Origin: Candidatus Zhuqueibacterota bacterium
GTDB lineage: Bacteria; Zhuqueibacterota; Zhuqueibacteria; Residuimicrobiales; Krinioviventaceae
DNA length: 39,400 bases
Direction: 5' to 3'
Assembly: GCA_016934825.1 (NCBI GenBank)
Contig: JAFGSB010000075.1
Span: forward strand, 1-39,400
Below, piece after piece: positions 16,947 through 26,882 of the stretch. The position numbers were made by a program, and so were the translations under genes. Under the pieces are notes generated by a model. It was given only the letters and a program-made list of their open reading frames with translations. It was not told the DNA's origin and searched no databases. The stretch's first letter is position 1, and each line of letters begins with the position of its first letter.

Positions 16947-18776
16947 TTATAGGGCTTTGACTACAATCAGATTTTCCAGTGCACTTACATCCACATTAAT
17001 CAACCGGTTGAGATCAAAAACAACCCGTGTGAAAGGACCGTCGCGGTGAAATCCAAACCGCGCGCGGATAAACGGTCCCCTGTTCAATTCGATTTCCTTT
17101 ACATCCGAAAGCATGTAAATATTCGGTATATCGATAATTAACCGGTCCGGCGAACTCAATGTTTTTACGCTGTAGCCGACCTTTCCGTTACACACAATAT
17201 GTATCGTCCGGTCATCAACGGCCAGAACAGTTCTTAATGCCGATCCGTCGGGCAACTCCGGTTTCGAGTCAAAAGTAAACAGCATAAATTCCACGCGCCG
17301 GTTTCTTGCCCGCCCCGCTTCCGTACCATTATCGGCTACCGGCCGGAGTTCTCCATAACCGATAGGCATATAGAATTTGTTATCCTCAAAATTCTTTTCG
17401 GTTTTCAGATATTTTATAACGCTTTCGATACGGCGCTGTGACAGACGGATATTGTACCAGTCGGTCCCGATGCTGTCCGTATGCCCGGAAACATGTATCT
17501 TTGCCTCGGGATAGGTGCCGAGAATATCCGCCGCCTGGTTGATCGTATTATAGTCGGCTTTACGGATATCAAATTTATCAAAATCGAAATTGATACGCAT
17601 GCTGACAAGCACCTTATTTTTCCCTTTTTGTTCAACCTCGATTTTTCCTTGACTTTCCGCGGCGATTTGCTTTGCCCGGGCAAGACGGCGGGCCATTTCA
17701 TCTTCCAGCTTTTGTAAAGCGATACGTGATCTTCTGGCGGCCTCCAGTTCATCCTGCAGCATCCGGTTGTAATCCTCCGATTTTTTAGCGGCGCCGAACA
17801 CGAATAAAAGTGAAAATCGATGAATATCGGTTTCAAACACGTCCATTGGCGAATAAGCGTAATCCAGCCGGGTCTGGGAACCGGCCAGCCATTCCATCGG
17901 AATTTTCAAACCGAATCCGGCTGATAACGGCGTTGCGGCAACATCATGGAACTGGTATCCCGTCCGCAGGGACAATAATTCACTGATGGTTAATTCTCCG
18001 CCGATATAATATCGCAGGTTTTCCTTCACAGTCCAGGATACATCACCAGCCACATTGATATGTAAAGACTCGCTTTTCCCCAGTCCTGCGGCCGTTCCAA
18101 GCCGGAATGTTGTGGGTAACGGCGCCGACATATCACGGAATTTTACTTTGGAGAGCCCGATATTCTGAATTGTCGCTCCGAAAAGGATGCTTTTATAATG
18201 AAATTGTGTTCCCAGGTCAATTCCTATCGTGGTGCTGTGCTGTCCGGCAAGCGTTTGTCGTAAAAATTTGAAACTGGAGCCGACGCTGAAAATATAATCC
18301 CATAATTTTAATCGCGACCCATACCCGACATTGAACAAAAAATCATCTCCGCTCACCGTCCCCCCGGTTTGTCGGAACTGTTCATCGACTTCATCAATTT
18401 TACCCTCATTAAAATAGGTAAAATCAATTCCGACAATGCCGTATTTATACGGCAACGCCAGCGCAAATGAACCCTGCTGGGTGTCGTCAAGCCAGTTATG
18501 AAAGTTAGCGGCCAGCATTTCGGTATTTAATTGTCCCAGGCCCCCGATATTATACCGCATCAGATTTATATCATCGGCCAAAGCTGTACACGCTTCACCC
18601 ATAGCAACCTGCCTTGCTGCGGAACTTATCCGGAGAAACGGGGCGCCGGAATAGCCGACTCCGCTGTTGTTAAACGAAAAAGTATTCCCGGTAATTGCCA
18701 GCCAGATACTTATTAAAACCGGCCATTTTATATTGTTAATAAAAGTGCAGTATTTAACACAGGTTATTTTATTCAT
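16947..18776 (-). CDS. PorV/PorQ-like barrel fused to OmpA and AMIN domains
   Basis: A 609-residue envelope protein with four parts. A signal peptide (about 1-35) is followed by a PorV/PorQ-type outer membrane beta-barrel (about 40-330, with SSAARQVAMGEACTALADD and LPTTFRLGTAAGL). Next come a short charged coiled coil (335-380) and an OmpA-like peptidoglycan-binding domain (about 390-500, with INFDFDKFDIRKAD, GHTDSIG, LSQRR and RARNRRVEF). An AMIN-like domain ends it (about 520-609, with DRLIIDIPN and FTRVVFDLN). PorV normally shuttles T9SS cargo at the outer membrane; OmpA and AMIN domains bind the cell wall. The fusion would tie such a barrel to peptidoglycan (inference). GGAG lies five bases before the ATG. 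Confidence 0.8.
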   Translation of the reverse strand: MNKITCVKYCTFINNIKWPVLISIWLAITGNTFSFNNSGVGYSGAPFLRISSAARQVAMGEACTALADDINLMRYNIGGLGQLNTEMLAANFHNWLDDTQQGSFALALPYKYGIVGIDFTYFNEGKIDEVDEQFRQTGGTVSGDDFLFNVGYGSRLKLWDYIFSVGSSFKFLRQTLAGQHSTTIGIDLGTQFHYKSILFGATIQNIGLSKVKFRDMSAPLPTTFRLGTAAGLGKSESLHINVAGDVSWTVKENLRYYIGGELTISELLSLRTGYQFHDVAATPLSAGFGLKIPMEWLAGSQTRLDYAYSPMDVFETDIHRFSLLFVFGAAKKSEDYNRMLQDELEAARRSRIALQKLEDEMARRLARAKQIAAESQGKIEVEQKGKNKVLVSMRINFDFDKFDIRKADYNTINQAADILGTYPEAKIHVSGHTDSIGTDWYNIRLSQRRIESVIKYLKTEKNFEDNKFYMPIGYGELRPVADNGTEAGRARNRRVEFMLFTFDSKPELPDGSALRTVLAVDDRTIHIVCNGKVGYSVKTLSSPDRLIIDIPNIYMLSDVKEIELNRGPFIRARFGFHRDGPFTRVVFDLNRLINVDVSALENLIVVKAL

Positions 18777-18791
18777 TTTGTCTCCAATACC

Positions 18792-18807
18792 GTAAACAAT
18801 AGTTTAC
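18792..18807. promoter_or_regulatory. Palindrome before the PorV-OmpA-AMIN gene
   Basis: GTAAAC-AATA-GTTTAC is a perfect 6-4-6 inverted repeat about 15 to 30 bases upstream of the PorV-like start codon, between two genes on the same strand. It may be an operator or a small hairpin in the leader. Alternatively it could end transcription from the upstream gene, but there is no T-run. Confidence 0.25.
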
Positions 18808-18827
18808 ATTAAAATAAAAAAACCGGA

Positions 18828-21749
18828 TTATCGAATAATCATAAACTTGCGAAAAATCGAAATTTGTTTGGTTTCATTTGGATTATCCAGTTGTAAATTA
18901 ACATGAACTTTTAACCAGTACGTCCCACTGCTTACTTTTTGTCCACTATCATTGTACAGGTCCCACCAGTTATCAGCAATACCATACCTTTCTTTGGGGA
19001 CCAATGTTCCGGTATCAAAATTTAACAAACCGCCGTCAATTTCTCTTACTCTTTCGCCGGCGATATTAAATATCTCAAGTTTCCGCACCACAAGCGAACC
19101 CGTAGCCGATGCTATCCTCATCCGGAAATTTGCGGCAGTATTTTCATTATAAGGATTCGGGGCAACTTCGACTATATAGGGTTCACCTCCAAGATCGATA
19201 TATACACTTTGTTCGGAGGGTACCAGTACGGACTTTGTCAACGTTACATTATCGACATATTCGGCCTGGATACTGCCGCCATAGGAGCTTTGCATGATAC
19301 CGTCGTTCAGGGTGATGCCGTTCTTGTTATCCATGACCGGTATGCCTGTTTTATTAATAAAATTGTCGCTATTATAAACCCCCTTGCTGTTGGGAATTTC
19401 GTATAAATAAACATCCTCGCGGTCCAGGGCCGTATTTTTGAGGACAATCTTTAACGAATCCTGTTTTGCCGGATTTAGATTTTTATCCTGTTCGCCGGTA
19501 ACCCGGATAAATAATTGATCACCGAAATATACTTCCGATAACGGCTGGCCTTTGGCGTTTTCTATCGTCATTTCTCCCCTGGTTGCCTGGACAACCAGGA
19601 CCGAATCAGCGGATATATCTGTGGAATCATTTGCATCCTGATAATATACAATCATCGTATCCCTGTCGACAACTTCAAGTGTATCGTTACCGGGAACGGA
19701 ATAATTTCTGATAACGATGGGCAGGCCCGTGTCGTTTTGAAAATAGTTTTGTTTAAACCGCAGATTGATCGTTTCCTCATCACGGCTTATTAATGATTTT
19801 ACCGGCAATTCAACATACTGGCGGGTCAGTTCCAGGTTATTATCATCCAGAATGATATAGATTTTATCCATCACTTCACCCGCGGCCGGTTCACCCGCCG
19901 TTGCCAGGTAGCTGTAAACATTATTACCCTCCTCGTCCACGAACCGTAGCGACGATACAGTGGACATAATCTTTTCATAAACCACTTTCCAGCTTATAAG
20001 CGCAGGAGTAACGGAGGAATTTTGAGTGCTCGGGAACGCGTTCAGATTGATGGACGTCGCTTCCCATAATGCCGGAATATTCTCCAGATTGAGTATATTT
20101 TCGCTTTCGTTCGTGTTGGCGGAAAACTCGTGCAACGTTCGATACGGGCTTTTGTTTTCAATTATTCTGAATAGTAATTGTATATCGCCTCTCTTTAGCG
20201 GATCATCCGGGAGTTTTAATTTACAGGAAAATTCTTTCCATTTGGGGATCATCGAATCCGATTCGGCGATCCCGATCGAAGAAGCCCAAAAATACGGTTT
20301 GGGAGTACCGTTGATTTTATAATAATGATATTTGACGCTGACTTTTTTCAAAACCGGCGTATCTTTTGGGCTTTCCGTTTTGAGATAAGCCCGGAACTGG
20401 TAAATTCTGAATCCGTTATGCGCATCAGCAAACTTTTGTCCTGATTTTTTATATGTCGACAATGTGTCCCCGTCGGGTCCGAGCCATGGGGCGCGTTTAA
20501 TGCTGTTTTCATCCGCACCGGTGCGGAATTGCAATTCCAGCGATGTGAGTTGGGAATGGTTTGTATCCGCGTCCCAAAATAACGTATCAAAGTTGACATC
20601 CTGGGCAAGCACATAAATCTGGGATTCCCGCCAGCCGCTTTGAAAACCGATCCGGGAGGGCAATATTTTATTGGCCTGTTCATTTCGGTGCACGACCATG
20701 AGTTTGTCCCGATCTTTGGAATCGGCGCCGATCTGATCGACATCCCGCAATGTGTACAGAGATAATTTCAACTCCCAGAAATATTCGCTATCGTTCGGAT
20801 CAACTTCTATAACCCGGTTGTTGCCCGCATCGGCGATGAGTACATGACCGTTTACCAGAATATCCGCGTCCACTGGATTGTTTAATCCGTATTCCGGGTT
20901 GCCGGCATCGGCCGGGTCCGGGTACTGCCATATTATCGAGGAATCCTGCCTCGAGACAATAATGACACGATTGTGACCCTGGTCCGTGACGAGTATATTA
21001 TTCGAGGTTTTTATATACTCCACATCCACCGGATTGCTCAACACATCTGGACCCAATTCCCATACAACAGTTTTGGATGCCTTGTCGACAATAATGACCC
21101 GGTTGTTCCCGCGGTCGGCTATGAGTACCTGTGAAGCCCCGTCAATTTTCACCGCGTCCGCGGGATTGGATAACTGGTTCGGACCGCTTCCCTCAAGTCC
21201 GTTCGGATCGCCATATTCCCAATCGATTGATTGGGTTTCACGACCGATCTGCATCACTTTATGATTTCCCCGGTCGGCAACCAGGATACGGTACTGGCCG
21301 TTTTCAAAAAATTCAAAAGCGTCCACCGGCAATACAAGCTCACTGCCTGTATATTCCCAAGTGATTCTTTTTTCCAGCGGATTGTAGATAAAAAGTTTTC
21401 CCGACACCCCGGGCACGACCGGACGAAGCGGATCGGTGATCAGGTAAAGGTCCTGGTCATCCAAAGTTCTGATATCTATATCCTCCACCCCGCCCAATTC
21501 AATACTATTATATGGCCACTCCCAGTCAAATCCTCCGAGCGTAAAATTCTCAAGATCTATATCATTCCCATTTAATCCAAAAACTGGTTCAAGTGTTATT
21601 AATGAATCTTTTTGGACACCCGCTTCAACAATAGTTTTGGGAAATGGGGCGCTGTCCTCCCATACAATTATTTCTCCCGCGGAAACAGTGTGGATGTATA
21701 AAAGACAATTGATAACAAATGAATAAAAAATTATTAAATTTTTTTTCAT
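18828..21749 (-). CDS. Secreted NHL/PQQ-like propeller protein with sorting-like C-terminus
   Basis: Large exported protein of 973 residues with a signal peptide (MKKNLIIFYSFVINCLLYIHTVSAG). Residues of about 80-370 hold at least four repeats with the core (V/I)L(I/V)(A/T)DxGxN(R/K)V(I/M), interleaved with WEYG/WELG tryptophan motifs, as in NHL and PQQ-like propellers. The middle (about 370-840) looks like beta-sandwich domains. The final 110 residues (YIVEVAPNPYNENTAANFRMRI...LEIFNIAGERVREI...SSGTYWLKV) form a FlgD-like/T9SS type A sorting-like module. It lies directly upstream of the PorV-like gene, so it may be a cargo of that barrel (inference). Its ligand or enzymatic role is unknown. 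Confidence 0.8.
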   Translation of the reverse strand: MKKNLIIFYSFVINCLLYIHTVSAGEIIVWEDSAPFPKTIVEAGVQKDSLITLEPVFGLNGNDIDLENFTLGGFDWEWPYNSIELGGVEDIDIRTLDDQDLYLITDPLRPVVPGVSGKLFIYNPLEKRITWEYTGSELVLPVDAFEFFENGQYRILVADRGNHKVMQIGRETQSIDWEYGDPNGLEGSGPNQLSNPADAVKIDGASQVLIADRGNNRVIIVDKASKTVVWELGPDVLSNPVDVEYIKTSNNILVTDQGHNRVIIVSRQDSSIIWQYPDPADAGNPEYGLNNPVDADILVNGHVLIADAGNNRVIEVDPNDSEYFWELKLSLYTLRDVDQIGADSKDRDKLMVVHRNEQANKILPSRIGFQSGWRESQIYVLAQDVNFDTLFWDADTNHSQLTSLELQFRTGADENSIKRAPWLGPDGDTLSTYKKSGQKFADAHNGFRIYQFRAYLKTESPKDTPVLKKVSVKYHYYKINGTPKPYFWASSIGIAESDSMIPKWKEFSCKLKLPDDPLKRGDIQLLFRIIENKSPYRTLHEFSANTNESENILNLENIPALWEATSINLNAFPSTQNSSVTPALISWKVVYEKIMSTVSSLRFVDEEGNNVYSYLATAGEPAAGEVMDKIYIILDDNNLELTRQYVELPVKSLISRDEETINLRFKQNYFQNDTGLPIVIRNYSVPGNDTLEVVDRDTMIVYYQDANDSTDISADSVLVVQATRGEMTIENAKGQPLSEVYFGDQLFIRVTGEQDKNLNPAKQDSLKIVLKNTALDREDVYLYEIPNSKGVYNSDNFINKTGIPVMDNKNGITLNDGIMQSSYGGSIQAEYVDNVTLTKSVLVPSEQSVYIDLGGEPYIVEVAPNPYNENTAANFRMRIASATGSLVVRKLEIFNIAGERVREIDGGLLNFDTGTLVPKERYGIADNWWDLYNDSGQKVSSGTYWLKVHVNLQLDNPNETKQISIFRKFMIIR

Positions 21750-21766
21750 GTTTTCAATCCCGATTA

Positions 21767-23059
21767 TTATAAATTATTTAAGGCCAATTTTCTGTTCAGG
21801 TAATGTAATAAAAGAATAAAAACGATCCCGTTTGGCAATATCGGGATCGAAAAAGCAAGACACTTTAACAGAAAAAGTTTACCCGCCATGGGCACTAAAA
21901 TATCGTGCGTCGTGATGATGGACAATATCCCTGTTGCATAGATTATCCATTTCACTATACTGCCGGTTATCAATTTTTCCTTAACCGCAATTAAAAAATA
22001 CAAATATACAACAAGGAACGAAACAACATGATGTTCTTCTATCAGAACAGACACAAAATTCATTAAAAGCAATGTAAGTACAAAAGCACCGTTATGCAAA
22101 TTTATTTTTGACACGGAAGCAGTTTGGGATTCTTTTTTTGTAAACAAATAAATATAAATAACAAAAAAAATATTTATTACAAAAACAAAAACTTTAATCA
22201 ATGCCATACTCAAATTTGTTAAATTCAGGTAAACCGGCTGATCCTGGTAGACAAAAGATTTGTTAAAAGTTAAAGTTCTGACCATCGTTCCCCATATTGA
22301 AAAATTTTCAATTACAGCGCCTTTTGCCGACATGATCCGCCCCGTATATTCCTTAAACTCGATTAGATAAGCAATATATTTCGGGAGACCTAATATCAGG
22401 AGCGGTGAAAGGGTCGCGACAATAAATCCGAGCAATATATATATAATAGGTTTAATTTCTTTTTTTGCAAAAAAATAAATAATAAATAAAAGCGGAAATA
22501 TTTTTATCGCGGCGGTAATACCGATCAGTAAAAAATAATAATCATGTTTATTGTTCATGTAAAGGTAAAAACTCAAGACGATAAGAAACAAAATCAGAAT
22601 ATTGACATTTGCGTCCTGAAAATTCCTTACCAGGAACCGCGAAGAAAATAAAATCGCAAGGCCGTAATAAAACCATTTTTCTTTATATGAGAGACTCTTC
22701 GAATGCCTGCCGGTTAGAATAAAATAAGCGTATCGTAAAATATATATTAAAAAAACGATGTTCAAAATATACCAGATTATATCTACTATTTGGGGATCGA
22801 GAAAGCTCAGCGGTATATTCACAAATGCGTAAAACGGCAAATAAACATAACTGTTCTTATTCCCCTGTGCATCATAATAGATATTTTCACCATGTAATAA
22901 AGATTTTCCGGCATTCACAAATACCATAACATCACTGGATATGACTTTTTCCCCGGTACTTGACTTGCGAACGTGTTTTTTGAGTATATTGAATCCTGCC
23001 ACTGTTAAAAGCACAACCAATAAAACGCCTGTTATCCACTGTCTTGCTGATATTTTCAT
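21767..23059 (-). CDS. GT87-like (DUF2029) membrane glycosyltransferase
   Basis: Integral membrane protein of 430 residues with about ten hydrophobic segments. The pattern matches polyprenyl-phosphate-dependent GT-C enzymes of family GT87: an early loop with DVMVFVNAGKSLLHGENIY and YVYLPFYAFVNIPLSFLDP, followed by a chain of membrane helices. It would transfer a sugar, in relatives mannose, from a lipid carrier on the outer face of the inner membrane. It stands 76 bases after the O-antigen-ligase-like gene and 17 bases before the propeller gene, which suggests a surface-glycan role. Confidence 0.75.
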   Translation of the reverse strand: MKISARQWITGVLLVVLLTVAGFNILKKHVRKSSTGEKVISSDVMVFVNAGKSLLHGENIYYDAQGNKNSYVYLPFYAFVNIPLSFLDPQIVDIIWYILNIVFLIYILRYAYFILTGRHSKSLSYKEKWFYYGLAILFSSRFLVRNFQDANVNILILFLIVLSFYLYMNNKHDYYFLLIGITAAIKIFPLLFIIYFFAKKEIKPIIYILLGFIVATLSPLLILGLPKYIAYLIEFKEYTGRIMSAKGAVIENFSIWGTMVRTLTFNKSFVYQDQPVYLNLTNLSMALIKVFVFVINIFFVIYIYLFTKKESQTASVSKINLHNGAFVLTLLLMNFVSVLIEEHHVVSFLVVYLYFLIAVKEKLITGSIVKWIIYATGILSIITTHDILVPMAGKLFLLKCLAFSIPILPNGIVFILLLHYLNRKLALNNL

Positions 23060-23135
23060 TTCACATAGTTCCTTTTATTTTAGGGATCAACACACGAACG
23101 CCTCTATACATTATATAAAAATCGCTGCCACGAAA

Positions 23136-24290
23136 CTAATTAATTTGAGAATCCGGCCCGGAAATTTTCTGAAACATAGCCAGACCAATCGTGAACCATA
23201 TGATGGTAATGATCTCCTGGTCGCCAAAATTCCATTCAAAAAGACCGTTTACATGGAATGCGGCAAACATGGCCAGTGCGGCAAGGCACCAGCCCGATTT
23301 TAATTTTTTCAACTGCCTGATTAACTGAACAAATATCGAAATCGTCATAAATAAAAAAGCCAAAAATCCCACACTGCCCAGAGTTACGGCAATATGAACA
23401 AAATTGTTATGAAAATGCCCGATGACTTTTTCATCCGGATCTTTGTATTTTCTGTAAACATCACCCGCGCCAACGTCACCAATGCCGACAAGCGGATGAT
23501 CCGTAAATATTTTTACACCCACTTTCCACCAGTGTAAACGCAACGCGTTACTCTCATATTTCGGGTTAAAGATATTCTCAACCCGATATTTAAAATTAGC
23601 CGGAAGCAGAAGATAAAAAACCAATAAAAAAACAGGTATGAATAATAACAACTTTTTATTAACATAAAAGAAGATCACCATTAAACCGATAAAAAAACCA
23701 ACCCACGAACCCCTTGTCGCCGTTAAAATTAAACAAACACTATTTAATATAGCGATAAATAAAAAAAGAACCTTCCATCGTTTATTTATCGTCTTGAATC
23801 CGACGGCAAAACCGGCCAGGGCGCTTAACATGGTGATACCGCCTGCCGTCATCGCGTTATGAATATGACTGACCCGCACGGCGGGATTTATGATATAGGA
23901 AATAATTCCGGTGAAAGAATAAACGCCGCTCGCTATAATAAAAATGTAAACCATTTTTTTCAGATCGGATTCCTCATCGATCCCGGTGGCCAGGAAATAG
24001 ACTATTGGAAAAAGCAGCAGGCGTTTTAAATAAATAAATGACTGCATTAAGTTTGTGGAAAACGGCAGAGATATGAACTCGGCAAGAACAAAAGCCAGGA
24101 AGGCCCATTCAAGACCAATTTTTCTGAACCTTAATCGTTTGGTTATTAAAATCCTGGCCAACCAGGTCAGCAGTAAAATGCCGATAGACAGTTCGGGTAT
24201 AAAGATATAAAACGGTACCGCCGCCGCAAATATATATAAAAAGCTCCGGTATACGTTTTTTAAATAGATATCCAGTTTTACCGAATTCAT
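23136..24290 (-). CDS. O-antigen ligase/polymerase family membrane protein
   Basis: A 384-residue membrane protein with about ten to eleven hydrophobic segments and one long periplasmic loop. The loop carries the Wzy/WaaL family signature: TATRGSWVGFFIGL before it, then WWKVGVKIFTDHPLVGIGDVGAGD and HFHNNFVHIAVTLG. Members join or polymerise O-antigen or other lipid-linked glycans in the periplasm. The sequence does not separate ligase from polymerase. It is the first gene of the envelope block and has GGGA a few bases before the ATG. Confidence 0.8.
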   Translation of the reverse strand: MNSVKLDIYLKNVYRSFLYIFAAAVPFYIFIPELSIGILLLTWLARILITKRLRFRKIGLEWAFLAFVLAEFISLPFSTNLMQSFIYLKRLLLFPIVYFLATGIDEESDLKKMVYIFIIASGVYSFTGIISYIINPAVRVSHIHNAMTAGGITMLSALAGFAVGFKTINKRWKVLFLFIAILNSVCLILTATRGSWVGFFIGLMVIFFYVNKKLLLFIPVFLLVFYLLLPANFKYRVENIFNPKYESNALRLHWWKVGVKIFTDHPLVGIGDVGAGDVYRKYKDPDEKVIGHFHNNFVHIAVTLGSVGFLAFLFMTISIFVQLIRQLKKLKSGWCLAALAMFAAFHVNGLFEWNFGDQEIITIIWFTIGLAMFQKISGPDSQIN

Positions 24291-24765
24291 TACTTTCCCT
24301 TGTATTTTTTAAATTCCAATATCAGGTTCACTATGTTTGTGAGAACATATTATTAACACAATAATACATGACTTTAGAAATATAATAATTAACAAATGTA
24401 AAAAAAACTAAATTCACATATTAATTGACGAATGAATAAAATAATTTAAAAAAATTTCTGTAAATTAAAAAGCAAAGCATAAAAATTTTTCCAATAAATG
24501 AAAAAAGGGGGCCGTTATTCACTCCACATAATCAAATGACCTGGATTTTCTGTAAGGTTTTTCAGGATATAGCAAATACTTTAGCCGTAACCGAATCCGG
24601 CAATACTGAATAAAGCGATTCAATTATCCCGGGTATGACGTTTATTTGAAAAATCTAATCGAATGTTTCAATTACTAATAAATCCGGTGTGATCAGATTA
24701 TTATCGTAATGTATCAGCACAGCACTTAGGTCAAATCGGAAAAGAATAGTTTTTTTACATTTATC
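24291..24765. other. AT-rich intergenic region
   Basis: This 475-base gap between ptb and the O-antigen-ligase-like gene holds no convincing ORF, tRNA or strong hairpin on either strand. It should contain the end of the ptb transcript and the promoter of the envelope block, but no clear element for either can be pointed to. Confidence 0.55.
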
Positions 24766-25680
24766 TTACTGTTTACTTTTCACACTAATGCTTAAACCGA
24801 CAGCAATCGATAAATATTTTGTTTCTTCGCTGTCTGCCCGCGAAGATAAAATGATGGGGACCTTGGCCCCCAGAACGACGCCGGCGGTTTTCGCGTGCGC
24901 CAGAATACTGAGCGCTTTATAAAAAACATTGCCGGCCTCAATTGCCGGCATGATCAAAATATCGGCGTCACCGCCGACGGGACTTTCTATACCTTTAATT
25001 TCACATGCTTTTTTACTGATCGCGTTATCCAGCGCCAGCGGTCCGTCCACAATGGCATTCTGAATTTGCCCTCTCTGGTTCATTTTGGATAGAACCGCGG
25101 CGTCGATCGTGCAGGGCATGGCTTTATAATTGACCTTTTCCAGGGCGGATATGAGAGCCACTTTTGGGGGATCTATTCCCAACAATCTTGCGCAGGCCAC
25201 CGCGTTATCGATAATACCGATTTTCGCGTCAAGATCGGGCGCGATATTCATTCCACCATCCGTCATAAAGATGAGTTTGTGATAGGTCGGAACTTCCAGA
25301 ATCGCGCAATGAGATAAAAGTTTGCCGGTACGGACATCATGCTGTTTGTCAAGTATGCCCTTTAACAAAGTAGCGGAAGAACAACGGCCTTTCATCAGGG
25401 TGTCGGCCAAATGTTCATGAACCAACTGTATCGCCCGCACGACCGATTGATTTTCATTGTCGGCCTGGACAATATCAAATTTACTGATATCAATATTTTT
25501 CTCTTTAGCACATTGAATTATGCTTTTTTTATCACCCACCAGTACGGCATCGGCAATGCCTTCTTTGTTTGCTTGGGATATTGCCGACAATACTTCATGT
25601 TCATCGGCCATCGCCACCGCTATTGTTTTTTTTGGTCTGGTCTTGACAATTTTCAACAGTTCATCAAATGATGTAATCAT
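24766..25680 (-). CDS. ptb: Phosphate butyryltransferase (phosphate acyltransferase)
   Basis: A 304-residue enzyme that converts butyryl-CoA (or a branched acyl-CoA) and phosphate into acyl phosphate and CoA. Family features include DTLMKGRCSSATLLKGILDK, SHCAILEVP, FMTDGGMNIAPDL and the C-terminal PVGGDADILIMPAIEAGN...AGVVLGAKVPIILSSRAD. The length is typical for Ptb. The start ATG overlaps the stop of the kinase gene by four bases (ATGA), so the two are translated together. Acetyl- or branched-acyl specificity cannot be excluded. Confidence 0.88.
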   Translation of the reverse strand: MITSFDELLKIVKTRPKKTIAVAMADEHEVLSAISQANKEGIADAVLVGDKKSIIQCAKEKNIDISKFDIVQADNENQSVVRAIQLVHEHLADTLMKGRCSSATLLKGILDKQHDVRTGKLLSHCAILEVPTYHKLIFMTDGGMNIAPDLDAKIGIIDNAVACARLLGIDPPKVALISALEKVNYKAMPCTIDAAVLSKMNQRGQIQNAIVDGPLALDNAISKKACEIKGIESPVGGDADILIMPAIEAGNVFYKALSILAHAKTAGVVLGAKVPIILSSRADSEETKYLSIAVGLSISVKSKQ

Positions 25681-26765
25681 GATTGTTTGACCTCTTTTGC
25701 ATATATTTTCGCTTTTTCCTGCCCGCTTAAGATACGAAAAACTCCTTGCGCCAGGGCCTCCATCTCTTCTTCGCCCGGGAAAATATAAACCGGAGCAAGA
25801 AAAGAAACTCTCTCTTTAATTTGTTTGATAATCAGCTTATTATTCGCTATTCCCCCGGTAAGTACAATTGCATCGATTTTTCCTTTTAAAACCGCGGCAA
25901 GTGATGCAATTTCTTTTGAAATTTGATATACCATTCCAGCCAGTATTTTCTCGATATTCCGGTCCTTTTTGTTACGGATTTTGTCCTGCAGTTCTTTTAA
26001 ATCGTTGGTACCCAGATAAGCGACAATTCCGCCCTTTCCCGTGATTTTTTTTAAAATCTGCTCCTGATCGAATTTGCCGGAAAAACACAACCGTACCAGG
26101 TCGCCGGCCGGCAAGGTTCCGGCCCTTTCGGGTGAATAGGGCCCTTCGCCGTCCAGCGCGTTATTGACATCGATAACCCGCCCTTTTTTATGCGCGGCAA
26201 CGGATATACCTCCGCCGAGGTGGGCGACGATCAGGTTCACATTCTTGTAATCTTTATTTAATAACGCGGCCGTCTTGCGGGCTACCGCTTTATGATTTAA
26301 AGCATGAAATATACTTTTGCGCGTTAATTGAGGATGTCCCGATAACCGCGCCACATCATCCAGTTCGTCCACTACAACCGGGTCCACGATAAAAGCGGGT
26401 TTGTTATATTTTTGAGCCAGCGCGTTTGCCAGTATCCCGCCCAGGTTGGATGCGTGTTCGCCCTGAACACCGGAACGCAGATCATTTAACATCTCGTTAT
26501 CTATTTTATAAGAACCCCCCGGAATGGCTTTCAGTAAACCTCCCCGGCCCACATACGCGTCGATGTCCTGTAGGGAAATATTTTCATCTTTTAATAATTT
26601 GAGTATCCATTCAAGCCGGTACTCAAATTGATCGACAATCCTGGTAAAACCGGACAAATCACCAACCGGATGGTGAAGACATTTATCAAAAATCTTTTCA
26701 ATATCATTAAAAAGCGCTAACTTTGTTGAGGTGGAACCGGGATTGATCACTAAAATTTTAAACAT
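25677..26765 (-). CDS. buk: Butyrate kinase
   Basis: ASKHA-fold kinase of 362 residues that makes ATP from butyryl phosphate, or the reverse. Visible motifs are NPGSTSTKLALF (phosphate 1), the RGGLLKAIPGGSY loop, HLGGGISVAAHKKGRVIDV, DGEGPYSPERAGTLPAGDLV and LTGGIANNK. I start the gene at the ATG at 26765, preceded by GGGAG five bases away; the TTG four codons upstream would overlap that site. With ptb it forms a fermentative module that yields ATP from acyl-CoA, or works in branched-chain acid metabolism. Confidence 0.9.
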   Translation of the reverse strand: MFKILVINPGSTSTKLALFNDIEKIFDKCLHHPVGDLSGFTRIVDQFEYRLEWILKLLKDENISLQDIDAYVGRGGLLKAIPGGSYKIDNEMLNDLRSGVQGEHASNLGGILANALAQKYNKPAFIVDPVVVDELDDVARLSGHPQLTRKSIFHALNHKAVARKTAALLNKDYKNVNLIVAHLGGGISVAAHKKGRVIDVNNALDGEGPYSPERAGTLPAGDLVRLCFSGKFDQEQILKKITGKGGIVAYLGTNDLKELQDKIRNKKDRNIEKILAGMVYQISKEIASLAAVLKGKIDAIVLTGGIANNKLIIKQIKERVSFLAPVYIFPGEEEMEALAQGVFRILSGQEKAKIYAKEVKQS

Positions 26766-26882
26766 CCAGCCTCCCAATTTACCGAAAATGAATCAGATTT
26801 TACTTATTAAAGCGCTTATACAATAACAGTACTGTACAAATCACAAATAAAAATCAAAAAAATAAAAATTCTTTAAAGCAAC

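Noticed and set aside
24291-24765. A tRNA or small RNA gene in the large gap
   Set aside because: No cloverleaf, T-loop motif or strong hairpin can be found on either strand.
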